Below are positions 1-6,344 of a DNA stretch of 8,438 nt, in pieces. The notes under the pieces are model-generated. The model was not told the DNA's origin. It ran no database searches and was given only the letters and a program-made list of their open reading frames with translations. The first letter of the stretch is position 1. Each line of letters opens with the position of its first letter. Origin of the DNA: Deltaproteobacteria bacterium (GTDB taxonomy: Bacteria; Desulfobacterota; Desulfobacteria; Desulfobacterales; ETH-SRB1); NCBI GenBank assembly GCA_019309665.1, contig JAFDFV010000068.1, forward strand, positions 1 through 8,438. The letters run 5' to 3'. Made by a program: the position numbers and the translations under genes.

Positions 1-1014
1 GTCACTGTCAGTATCCGGCACGCCGCAGCCGCATATTCCAGGAGCAGTTTTGTTCGGATCATCAGGGCATCCGTCGAGGTCGTTTGACGTTCCATCATTG
101 TCACTATCATACAAGCTTTGTCTTTTTATTACGTGTTTGGGAGTTTTTGCCCTCTTGATAGGCTCTTCAGGAGTGAGTTGATCTGTTAATGAAGTCCTGT
201 TTCTCAGGGATCTTAACAATAAACGTTTTTTCTTTTTTGGTATTAAACCCAGTTCCTGTAACTCCTGCAAGGCATCTCTTGCTATCCCAAGGCCTGGATC
301 TTCTTTTAATGCCTTTTCATAAAAAATGGCTGCTTCTCTATAATTTTCCCTATCACTATTGTAAATCCCTTTGAAAAAGTTGAGGAGGGCCTCGATACTG
401 ATTGAAAGCGGTTTTTTCAACAATTCCTTTTCCTCAACTGAAAGTTCGACTTTTAACAGTTTGATGATTTCAAAGAGAAGATCTTTTTCCATTTGAAACA
501 ATTCTACAAGAAGCTTACCTTCAGATGTGGACTGGCTGGCTATTTCTTTGGTAGACACCTTTAAGAGATCGGATTTTAGCTGAAATTTATTGATTTTACG
601 TTTGAGAATATCCCCTCCAATTAGGTACTCAGTTCCCAGTAATCTTCCCACTCGGGGGGCAGTCCCAGGTTCAACCAGGCCAAGATCCCCTAAGCCTAAT
701 TCTTTTACGAGGGCCTGGACCCTCGTCCTTTCTACGACTTTAAACTTTTTTACATTGGAAAGGTCGGTTATTAGCATCAGGGTGAGGCCTTTCTGAAGGA
801 GATCTAATTTCGACCATCCTGTCCTGTTTTTGAAATAAAGTACCGCCACGGTATCAGGCGTGCTGATAGTCTTGAGGGCCTGTTCTTGCTCTAATGCCTG
901 TTGTGCCCACAATTTTAAGCTCTCAGTCACTACCTGGCCGGCCCATGACGAAGATGTTAGCCCAACCCAAATCAACACAACAATTAAACACTTGCTGAAT
1001 AATTTTTTTTTCAT
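1..1014 (-). CDS. Secreted CsgG/FlgO-like protein with calcium-repeat tail (C-terminus off window)
   Basis: The frame is open from the ATG at 1014 to base 1 (338 codons, no stop), so the C-terminus lies outside. Residues 1-25 look like a Sec signal peptide: KKK, a hydrophobic stretch, then a predicted cut in SSSWA|G. No lipobox Cys is seen. Residues 53-137 (TVAVLYFKNRTG, then KFKVVERTRVQALVKELG, then GRLLGTEYLIGGDI) match the pattern of the CsgG/FlgO envelope family, in which a beta/alpha fold is anchored by an ERxxxxxLxxE helix. Residues 210-251 resemble one TPR unit (NYREAAIFYEKALKEDP). After a basic linker (259-298), DSDNDGTSNDLDGCPDDPNK and ICGCGVPDTDSD form thrombospondin-type-3-like, calcium-binding repeats. 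GAGGGG at 1023-1028 is a good Shine-Dalgarno. The role is inferred to be in the envelope or at the surface; no specific function can be named. Confidence 0.8.
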   Translation of the reverse strand, partial: MKKKLFSKCLIVVLIWVGLTSSSWAGQVVTESLKLWAQQALEQEQALKTISTPDTVAVLYFKNRTGWSKLDLLQKGLTLMLITDLSNVKKFKVVERTRVQALVKELGLGDLGLVEPGTAPRVGRLLGTEYLIGGDILKRKINKFQLKSDLLKVSTKEIASQSTSEGKLLVELFQMEKDLLFEIIKLLKVELSVEEKELLKKPLSISIEALLNFFKGIYNSDRENYREAAIFYEKALKEDPGLGIARDALQELQELGLIPKKKKRLLLRSLRNRTSLTDQLTPEEPIKRAKTPKHVIKRQSLYDSDNDGTSNDLDGCPDDPNKTAPGICGCGVPDTDSD

Positions 1015-1111
1015 CTTTAAAACCCCTCATTGTTGAAGGCCGGAGCCTTTTTATAGGGCTGAGGAACTTCTATCTGCAAATAAACTCAATCGACAATCTA
1101 TTAGACACGTA

Positions 1112-1141
1112 TTTTATCTCCTTTTAATGTCAGTTTGTCAA
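1112..1141 (-). promoter_or_regulatory. Candidate sigma-70 promoter for the CsgG/FlgO-like gene
   Basis: Read on the minus strand, a perfect TTGACA lies at 1141-1136. It is followed by GATAAA after 17 bases (1118-1113), or by the closer match TAAAAT after 19. The predicted start near 1105 gives a leader of about 90 nt. This suggests the gene can be transcribed independently of the kinase, which ends at 1192. The leader contains a small hairpin (AAGGC/GCCTT, 1036-1049). Confidence 0.45.
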
Positions 1142-1191
1142 TATTTTCGCATAATTTTTGACCGAGCCCCTACCGTCCGGCTGAATTATTT

Positions 1192-2394
1192 TTATTCAAT
1201 AGATATCAAACGCACATGCAGCGGAGTTTCGCCGGGTTCGCTAATCTGAAGCTGTGCCTCCCACCCAAGATAATCCGGAAGGCTGACCCGAACTTCGTAT
1301 TTCCCAATTGGAATTTCAAGGTTTATGGGGGTGTTCCCTTTAAATGAATCGTCTAAAAAAACTTGAGCCCCGGAAGGTGAACTGGTTACCATTAGAATTG
1401 CATCTACAGGTTTGTTACCCTCGATACGGGTCGATAAGGATGACGCCTGCTTTTTATTATTATATGCTCCAAAAAAATAGATTGTCCCTCCAAGAATAAC
1501 TGCCGCCATTAGACCCATAATTAAAAAAGATACCACAGGCTTTTTTTTGGGGCTTATCGGTTTTCCTGGCAATAAAAGAGATTCTTTTGCCTGAAGACAG
1601 GTTTTAAGGGCATAGCCCATCTCCTTACTGGTTTGAAAGCGTTTATTCGGATTTTTAGACAGGGCTTTCATGATTAGATCAGAGAGAGACTGGGGGATGG
1701 AATCGTCAATTTTTAATGGAGCCACGGGGATATCATCTGTAATGGCCCTGAAGATTGCAGTAAAATGATCTCCCTCAAACGGTTTACGACCCACAATCAA
1801 TTCATAAAGGATCACTCCGAGGGAAAACAGATCGGAACGTCCGTCGACCCTTTTCCCCATCACCTGCTCCGGTGACATGTAAAAAGGTGTCCCCAAAATC
1901 ACCCCTGCCTGGGTTTGTTGAGCTGCATTTGAATCTTCTGCGCGGGCAATCCCGAAATCGGTAAGTTTGACATTACCTTCATCGGTCAAAATAATGTTTG
2001 ATGGTTTAATATCCCTGTGAACAATCCCCTTTTCATGAGCATAGCCAAGGGCATTTGCAACCTGTAAAGCAATATCAACGATTTTCTCGACACTTAATTT
2101 TCCACTACGAATCACTTCATTAAAAGGTTGCCCCTGAAGATATTCCATGGCTATGTAAATGGTTCCATGGTCTCGCCCTACATCATATACTGTGACGATG
2201 TTGGGATGAGAAAGTCGACCGATGAATTTTGCCTCTTTAAAGAACCTTGACACAAAATCTTTACTGACTACTCGGTCCTCCCGTAACACCTTTAAAGCAA
2301 CAGGCCGGTCGATCTGAGGGTCGTGGGCCTGGTAAACCACACCCATTCCGCCTTTGCCTAATTCTTTTATAATTTCATATCGTCCGTATCGCAT
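1192..2394 (-). CDS. Membrane serine/threonine protein kinase with periplasmic PEGA domain
   Basis: A 400-residue Hanks-type (PknB-like) kinase, complete. Residues 6-265 are the kinase domain: glycine loop GKGGMG (13-18), ATP-anchoring Lys35 in VALK, helix-C Glu54, catalytic loop HRDIKPSN (126-133, Asp128 the base), DFG (146-148), and GTPFYMSPEQ (168-177) closing the activation segment. All key catalytic residues are present, so activity is expected. A basic linker (282-286) leads to one membrane span (about 287-310). The C-terminal part (333-397: VTSSPSGAQVFLDD, GNTPINLEIPIGKYEVRV) is a PEGA domain, placed outside the membrane and probably sensing or binding envelope components. The start has only a weak GTGGAA upstream (2402-2407). 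The gene begins 42 bases after the stop of a degraded PP2C phosphatase, the usual antagonist partner of such kinases. It may act on envelope proteins such as its downstream neighbour, but that is speculation. Confidence 0.95.
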   Translation of the reverse strand: MRYGRYEIIKELGKGGMGVVYQAHDPQIDRPVALKVLREDRVVSKDFVSRFFKEAKFIGRLSHPNIVTVYDVGRDHGTIYIAMEYLQGQPFNEVIRSGKLSVEKIVDIALQVANALGYAHEKGIVHRDIKPSNIILTDEGNVKLTDFGIARAEDSNAAQQTQAGVILGTPFYMSPEQVMGKRVDGRSDLFSLGVILYELIVGRKPFEGDHFTAIFRAITDDIPVAPLKIDDSIPQSLSDLIMKALSKNPNKRFQTSKEMGYALKTCLQAKESLLLPGKPISPKKKPVVSFLIMGLMAAVILGGTIYFFGAYNNKKQASSLSTRIEGNKPVDAILMVTSSPSGAQVFLDDSFKGNTPINLEIPIGKYEVRVSLPDYLGWEAQLQISEPGETPLHVRLISIE

Positions 2395-2436
2395 GGATAA
2401 ATTCCACTTTGAAGTTTTACAGAATATAAACAGGGC

Positions 2437-2630
2437 TCATTCTACTTCAGAGAGAACAATTGTAATATTATCCTTCCCACCCGAGTGTTTGGCCACTTCA
2501 GTTCCTTGCCTTGATAACGGTATGTTCGGCTGTCACCTATATGCCCAACAACAAATCCTTTAGAGCGGAACGTCTGGAATTCTGCTGTACAGCCCATACC
2601 CTTGTAGAGGGGATTCATGGCTACATTCAT
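2437..2630 (-). pseudogene. Degraded PP2C-type protein phosphatase (internal deletion, two frames)
   Basis: Two recognisable pieces of a PPM/PP2C phosphatase lie in different frames. The first, from the ATG at 2630, reads NPLYKGMGCTAEF then VVGHIGDSRTYRYQGKEL, matching the family's GMGTT...VGDSRaYl core, and ends near 2499. The second reads VAKHSGGKDNITIVLSEVE plus stop (2496-2437), the family's C-terminal (G)GxDNITvvl signature. Intact enzymes have roughly 100 residues between these blocks (DHS and DGLtd motifs) and about 80 before the first (NED and DGMGG motifs). Both stretches are missing here, so the metal-binding site is destroyed. The reading is conserved right up to a junction at about 2494-2505, which suggests a recent deletion or an assembly error, not old decay. 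In many bacteria this gene sits directly before a Ser/Thr kinase gene, as here. Confidence 0.8.
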
Positions 2631-2638
2631 CTTAATTT

Positions 2639-2663
2639 ATTATAATATTAAAGTTATTGTCAA
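2639..2663 (-). promoter_or_regulatory. Promoter-like boxes before the PP2C relic and kinase
   Basis: The minus strand carries a perfect TTGACA (2663-2658) and a perfect TATAAT (2644-2639), but only 13 bases separate them, too few for a standard sigma-70 promoter. A weaker -10 (TAAATT) lies 18 bases from TTGACA, almost touching the ATG at 2630. The AT-rich segment could drive the kinase. The boxes may also have come together through the deletion that removed the phosphatase N-terminus. Confidence 0.3.
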
Positions 2664-2833
2664 GAATCTTCCCCTGCTCAGCGCCGCATTGTAAATAACT
2701 ATAGTTGCAACCCAATAACCTGTTTTGTTTCTCCGGAGAAGGTATGGGCGGTCAGACTTTATAGTTGACCCAATCGAACCTCGGTGATAGAAAAAGCGTT
2801 GAGGAGTTGAGAAATTGAGGGATTCAGGAAAAT

Positions 2834-3502
2834 ATGGATTTGATTGTAATGAATTATAAAGCTGTAATTTTCGATCTGGACGGCACTCTCCTTAATTCGC
2901 TTGAGGATATTGCAGACTCGGCGAACAGTGTTCTTTCAAACCATGACCTTCCCACCCATAAACCTGATGATTACAAAATATTTGTCGGGTCAGGCATAAG
3001 CGAGCTAATGAGCCGAGCCCTGCCTGAAAAAGAAAAAGATCCAGATACAATTGATGATTATGTCAAAGAATTTAGAGAAGAATATGCCCGCAACTGGAAT
3101 GTAAAAACAGAGCCCTATGCGGGTATTGCCGCAATGCTTGATGAACTGGTATCAAGGAAAATAAAGATTGCCGTGCTGTCCAATAAACTGCATGCATTCA
3201 CAAAACAGTGCGTGGATGAACTTCTTCCCCGCTGGAAATTCAATATTGTTATGGGCCTTCAAAACGATATTCCTCCAAAACCCGATCCCACAAGCGCGTT
3301 GCAAATAGCAAAGCAATTAAATATCGACCCACTGCATATACTTTATGTTGGAGATTCAGATATAGACATGAAGACAGCCCTCGCAGCATGCATGCATCCA
3401 GTTGGTGTGCTGTGGGGTTTCAGAACAAAGAAAGAGTTGCAGAAAAATGGAGCAAAGACCCTGATAGAAAAACCGCAGGAACTCCTTGATCTAATTGAGT
3501 AA
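2834..3502 (+). CDS. HAD-superfamily phosphatase, phosphoglycolate phosphatase-like
   Basis: A 222-residue haloacid-dehalogenase-type phosphatase with all four motifs. Motif I is FDLDGTLLNS (nucleophile Asp14, acid Asp16). Motif II is VLSNK (Ser116). Motif III is Lys149 in PPKPDP. Motif IV is GDSDIDMK (Asp174, Asp178). The alpha-helical cap lies between motifs I and II (about residues 25-98), typical of subclass IA enzymes such as Gph, which removes phosphate from 2-phosphoglycolate. The substrate cannot be fixed from sequence, so I give no symbol. The protein is cytosolic. The start is uncertain: an ATG at 2849 gives MNYKAVIFDLDG, the more usual N-terminus, while the ATG at 2834 follows AGGAA (2826-2830) at only 3 bases. 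The stop overlaps the next ATG as TAATG. Confidence 0.88.
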   Translation: MDLIVMNYKAVIFDLDGTLLNSLEDIADSANSVLSNHDLPTHKPDDYKIFVGSGISELMSRALPEKEKDPDTIDDYVKEFREEYARNWNVKTEPYAGIAAMLDELVSRKIKIAVLSNKLHAFTKQCVDELLPRWKFNIVMGLQNDIPPKPDPTSALQIAKQLNIDPLHILYVGDSDIDMKTALAACMHPVGVLWGFRTKKELQKNGAKTLIEKPQELLDLIE

Positions 3503-3717
3503 TGCTGGTAATAATGATTTTTGCAGTGATCGGAATGTTTCTTGTGCCCAATCCAGCAGTTGCAAGTGGTATTGCTTTTAATTATAATGGTGCAGACTAT
3601 GTAAAGCTTTTTTGCGCCACTAACAGAGTTTGTATATTATCAACCATAGTGCCTGCTAAACTCATAGAGTGCGTGGGCGAAAGGAGAGTAAAATGGCGGA
3701 AAGTGTATACAAGATAA
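3502..3717 (+). CDS. Doubtful small secreted protein ORF
   Basis: Not recognised. The ATG overlaps the stop of the upstream phosphatase gene (TAATG), an arrangement seen in translationally coupled genes. Residues 1-22 (MLVIMIFAVIGMFLV, then PNPAVAS) look like a Sec signal peptide with an AVA|S cut site. The remaining ~49 residues show no known motif, and the last eight codons run into the dodecin gene in another frame. A plausible dodecin promoter also lies inside it (3612-3640). Either this is a small exported protein, or the frame is open by chance with a hydrophobic start. Confidence 0.25.
   Translation: MLVIMIFAVIGMFLVPNPAVASGIAFNYNGADYVKLFCATNRVCILSTIVPAKLIECVGERRVKWRKVYTR
3612..3640 (+). 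promoter_or_regulatory. Candidate promoter for dodecin
   Basis: TTGCGC (3612-3617) and TATTAT (3635-3640) are separated by exactly 17 bases. Initiation near 3647 would give a leader of about 46 nt with AAGGAG at 3681-3686 before the dodecin ATG. Confidence 0.4.
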
Positions 3718-3908
3718 TCGAGTTGGTTGGAACAAGCACCGAGTCATGGGAAAAAGCTGCGGCTGCTGCTGTGGAGAAGGCCTCGGAGTCATTACGTAAT
3801 CTTCGCATTGCTGAGGTAGTCGAACTGGATATGCAATTGGCGGACGGAAAGATCCTCGCTTACCGCGCAAAGGTCAAGGTATCCTTCAAGTATGAAAGCG
3901 GGGACTGA
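3693..3908 (+). CDS. Dodecin family protein
   Basis: A 71-residue dodecin-type protein, the usual size for this family of hollow dodecameric flavin-binding/storage proteins. The order is beta strand (VYKIIELVGTS), amphipathic helix (ESWEKAAAAAVEKASESL), then LRIAEVVELDMQ and ILAYRAKVKVSFKYE strands. The start at 3693 is chosen because AAGGAG (3681-3686) lies 6 bases upstream and the protein then begins MAESVYK; an in-frame ATG at 3669 has no comparable site. In characterised dodecins a Trp stacks on the flavin in the segment that here reads RNLRIAEV. That position is Ile39, and the nearby Gln is Arg58. The protein therefore belongs to a Trp-less branch, and its flavin binding is uncertain. 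It is cytosolic and converges with the histidine kinase gene. Confidence 0.88.
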   Translation: MAESVYKIIELVGTSTESWEKAAAAAVEKASESLRNLRIAEVVELDMQLADGKILAYRAKVKVSFKYESGD

Positions 3909-3952
3909 GGGGGGCAGCATAATTTTGGTGCCGAATTAAATCAGTTCCTTAA

Positions 3953-3970
3953 TTATCTGAAAGTCTATAG
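3953..3970 (+). repeat. Solitary copy of the 18-bp arm of the 7603-7708 inverted-repeat element
   Basis: TTATCTGAAAGTCTATAG is identical over 18 bases to positions 7692-7709, the outer part of the right arm of the inverted-repeat element upstream of the formate dehydrogenase gene. Its left partner arm is absent here. In both places a GGAGG lies within a few bases downstream. Just beyond (3983-3998) is a TGAGCT/AGCTCA hairpin followed by TTTT. Confidence 0.75.
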
Positions 3971-3982
3971 TTGGAGGACATG

Positions 3983-4002
3983 TGAGCTATGTAGCTCATT
4001 TT
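3983..4002 (+). terminator. Weak terminator-like hairpin after dodecin
   Basis: TGAGCT-ATGT-AGCTCA (3983-3998) is followed by TTTT. The stem is short and the T tract minimal, so termination is only possible. It lies between the convergent dodecin and histidine kinase genes, where a terminator would be expected. Confidence 0.25.
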
Positions 4003-4043
4003 CAACCGCAGTGTTGATGCAAATAGATGGCTGGAGGAGTGTC

Positions 4044-5759
4044 CTAACTATTAGCCAGTCCCATGTGTGAGACAACAAACTCCTCACAGAAAACACCGTT
4101 ATAAAGACCATCACGGTTTCCCTCGACATAAAGCCCGTTGCCTTCACTGCTTGCAACCGAAAAACAGCAGCAGTCGGAATATCGTTCATTGATCTCTCTG
4201 ATTGTGTCGGGATTACCTATGATAGTCACGTTTGAGGAAGATAACTGCTCTGGTCTGAAATCTGAAATGTCCTGAATAATATCCGGCATAATGCGGACAT
4301 TTCTAAATGTTTTAACAACGGCTTCCAGATAATCGATATTTTTTTTGATCAGCACAGTGCTGCTATCCTTAAAGTCGATTTCTTGCTCCGCCTCCTGATA
4401 GGCTGGAAAGGTAATGCTGAAAATCAGTCCGTGTTCATTATGCGGAAGGAAATTTTTTGACGCTACGTTTATGTGCCCGCCATGTCCCTCAATAATGGAT
4501 CGAGCAATTGACAAGCCAAGTCCAGTGCCCGTCTTTTTTTGGCTTGTATAGAAGGCATTGAAGATATTTTTGAGATTCTCGAAATTGCAGCCAACTCCGT
4601 CATCCTCAATAGCAATCAGTTTGACAAAAGGGGCATCAATGATTTTCACCACCACGCGGGTTGCCTGCGCTTCAAAGGAGTTTCTAAACATATTGAGAAA
4701 AACCTGCTCTAGTTTCTTCCGGTCCCCATACACGGTCGTATCCTGATCCATATTGATAAAGGCGAAAGAGTCGATTCTATTTGGAAAATAGTCGTGAACG
4801 CAGTGGCAGATCAGCTCGCATATGTTCAGAGGCTTTTTTTCCTTGAGGATCTTCGCTTTAGAAAAATCAAGCATCTCATTGCTAAACTCAGTCAGACGGT
4901 TTATCGACATTATGATTTTTTCAACTATAGGCCTGAGTCCGTCGTTCAGGGCGGTATTATACTTGAGAAGCTCTGCAAACCCCAGGATCACCGTCGCATA
5001 GTTCCTCACCTCATGATTGATGATGGCTGAGGACTTGCCGAGCTCACTGAGAGAGCGAGCTTCTTCGAGTTCTTTGTAGGCCATCTGGAGCTTTGCAAAG
5101 GATTTTTCTCTTTCATTGATAATTAAGATGAGACGATCAGCGAACGAGTAGCTTAATATGGCGGAAAGTCCAATAACGCCAAAAATGGTATAGCTGGGCA
5201 GATTCAGAGCCAAATCCGTTCTGAAGAGTATCAAGAGATCCATGATACCGCATATAGAAAGAAGCAGAAATCCTATCAAATGGAAAAAGAGGCTTTTTCT
5301 TTCCGAAGCGCTAAGATGCCTCAATTTATGTACAATCAGATAATTTATGTACAGTATTGATAGAATAATATATGGAGCTACGGTCACCTGATATAACGCC
5401 TTTGTGCCGACAAAGCCATCCTCTTGAACAAACATGAATCCGCCGAAAACCAGAAAAGAAAAAACAAGCCCTATAAACAAAAGTCCTTTAATGATCAAGA
5501 TATTTTTCGATTTCGTTAAAATCATTAAATACCAGACTATGCATGGAACGATGAAGAAATAGAGTATATGTTGGAGGCTGCTCCACCAGACTTGATGCGG
5601 TCTCCACAGATCAATCGCTGAAAATGCGGCTAAAAGCATTATCACAATGCCGAAATACAAAAAGCTGCGATCAAGCCGTGTCCTGAGTTCTAACAAACTA
5701 AATAGAACGCCAAAAACGAGCAGGACGATGCAAATTCCTTGCAAGACCAAGATAATCAT
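4044..5759 (-). CDS. Orphan 7-TM sensor histidine kinase
   Basis: 571 residues. The first ~210 hold about seven hydrophobic spans (roughly 1-21, 34-51, 63-82, 88-111, 124-144, 156-178, 190-209), a sensor of the 7-TM histidine-kinase N-terminal type. A short coiled linker (216-240) leads to the dimerisation helix with H-box IINHEVRN (His249 the phospho-acceptor). The ATPase domain follows: N-box LEQVFLNMFRNSFEA (350-364), G1 DDGVG (386-390), F-box FNAFYTS and G2 GTGLGLSIA. All catalytic residues are present. After about 455 there is a further ~110-residue tail (TVLIKKNIDYLEAVVKTF, VTIIGNPDTI) that I cannot assign; it lacks a clear receiver phospho-Asp pattern. No response regulator is adjacent. 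No Shine-Dalgarno precedes the ATG at 5759. The signal sensed is unknown. Confidence 0.9.
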   Translation of the reverse strand: MIILVLQGICIVLLVFGVLFSLLELRTRLDRSFLYFGIVIMLLAAFSAIDLWRPHQVWWSSLQHILYFFIVPCIVWYLMILTKSKNILIIKGLLFIGLVFSFLVFGGFMFVQEDGFVGTKALYQVTVAPYIILSILYINYLIVHKLRHLSASERKSLFFHLIGFLLLSICGIMDLLILFRTDLALNLPSYTIFGVIGLSAILSYSFADRLILIINEREKSFAKLQMAYKELEEARSLSELGKSSAIINHEVRNYATVILGFAELLKYNTALNDGLRPIVEKIIMSINRLTEFSNEMLDFSKAKILKEKKPLNICELICHCVHDYFPNRIDSFAFINMDQDTTVYGDRKKLEQVFLNMFRNSFEAQATRVVVKIIDAPFVKLIAIEDDGVGCNFENLKNIFNAFYTSQKKTGTGLGLSIARSIIEGHGGHINVASKNFLPHNEHGLIFSITFPAYQEAEQEIDFKDSSTVLIKKNIDYLEAVVKTFRNVRIMPDIIQDISDFRPEQLSSSNVTIIGNPDTIREINERYSDCCCFSVASSEGNGLYVEGNRDGLYNGVFCEEFVVSHMGLANS

Positions 5760-5842
5760 AAAGTAATAAGTATTTGCTTTTGGGAGATCCAGGGCTAAGA
5801 TAGCAAATTAGGTTAGTCGCTCCGCCCCCCCTCTCCTTTTTT

Positions 5843-6004
5843 AACTAAATTGAGCGATTTTTTACTCGATCTGCACCAATCTTTTGCGCATCAAGGACTT
5901 GCGAAAAGTCTCGATATATCCATTGGTATGCCTACGCTTTTCGCAAATCTCACTGCATCAAGATCTCGGCACATTTCTTCGCAAAAAAACACTCAACTTA
6001 GGTT
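5843..6004. repeat. Imperfect ~162-bp palindromic element, MITE-like
   Basis: The two outer ends are inverted copies of each other with small differences: AACTAAATTGAG from 5843 on the plus strand against AACCTAAGTTGAG from 6004 on the minus strand. At equal depth inside each arm (56 and 57 bases) lies a perfect 10-bp inverted pair, TTGCGAAAAG (5899-5908) and CTTTTCGCAA (5937-5946), with a 28-base loop. The intervening parts of the arms match only partly. Symmetry over this length with no coding content suggests a miniature inverted-repeat element or palindromic intergenic repeat. Confidence 0.5.
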
Positions 6005-6085
6005 TTATAAAACATTACGTCAGTGACTCAGGAACAGGACGATATAATTTTTTAAATTACTATTAAAAATGGAGGATGTCAAGGG

Positions 6086-6258
6086 AGAGAAATGACCAAA
6101 ATCCAGATATACCGGCAAACCTGCCAGAGCTGTCATGCCTGTTGTGATTTTTTCAGATTCATACTTGAAAGGAAGAATGCCTTGTGCCATAATACTTACA
6201 CTTCGTTGATGATAGTTTTTGTTTGGTAAAATCAATCTATCACCCTGATTTTACAGGG
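6086..6258 (-). mobile_element. Relic of an IS1380-type insertion sequence: 5' end and transposase N-terminus
   Basis: On the minus strand the ATG at 6190 starts MAQGILPFKYESEK then TTGMTALAGLPVYLD, the characteristic N-terminus of IS1380-type transposases (QGILPFKYE...GLtaLAGLPVYLDL). Similarity stops after about 35 residues, near 6086, and the frame closes at 6020 without any DDE region; the full protein would be over 400 residues. Upstream of the ATG, 6258-6243 reads CCCTGTAAAATCAGGG on the minus strand, a plausible terminal repeat, and GTAAAATCA/TGATTTTAC (6226-6234, 6246-6254) repeats it inverted. No matching opposite end is visible. The element is dead and truncated. Confidence 0.7.
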
Positions 6259-6315
6259 TCAACGAGGTTTTTTTACTTTTTTTATGGTGAATCAAGGTAT
6301 TCAACGTTCATAAAG

Positions 6316-6344
6316 TTGGATTTGTTATTGCTGGTGATTATGCT
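6316..6344 (+). promoter_or_regulatory. Possible promoter for the methyltransferase-cyclophilin pair
   Basis: TTGGAT (6316-6321) and TATGCT (6339-6344) are separated by 17 bases. Both boxes are imperfect. Predicted initiation near 6351 would give a ~43-nt leader to the ATG at 6394. The site lies outside the IS relic, which fits the choice of the downstream start. Confidence 0.3.

Noticed and set aside
189..796. Plus-strand short open frames (189-374 and 590-796)
   Set aside because: They lie opposite the continuous minus-strand frame that encodes the signal peptide and CsgG/FlgO-like domain.
1036..1053. AAGGC-CGGA-GCCTT followed by T residues as a plus-strand terminator
   Set aside because: No plus-strand gene leads into it. 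It lies in the leader of the minus-strand CsgG/FlgO-like gene.
2354..2563. Plus-strand open frame over the kinase start and phosphatase relic
   Set aside because: The minus strand carries the conserved kinase and PP2C motifs here; the plus frame has none.
5884..6066. 60-codon plus-strand open frame in the intergenic gap
   Set aside because: It falls on the imperfect palindrome, has no ribosome binding site and resembles no protein family.
6242..6259. ACCCTG/CAGGGT hairpin with T-rich sequence downstream, as an intrinsic terminator
   Set aside because: The T tract begins well after the stem, and the dyad is better explained as the terminal repeat of the IS relic on the other strand.
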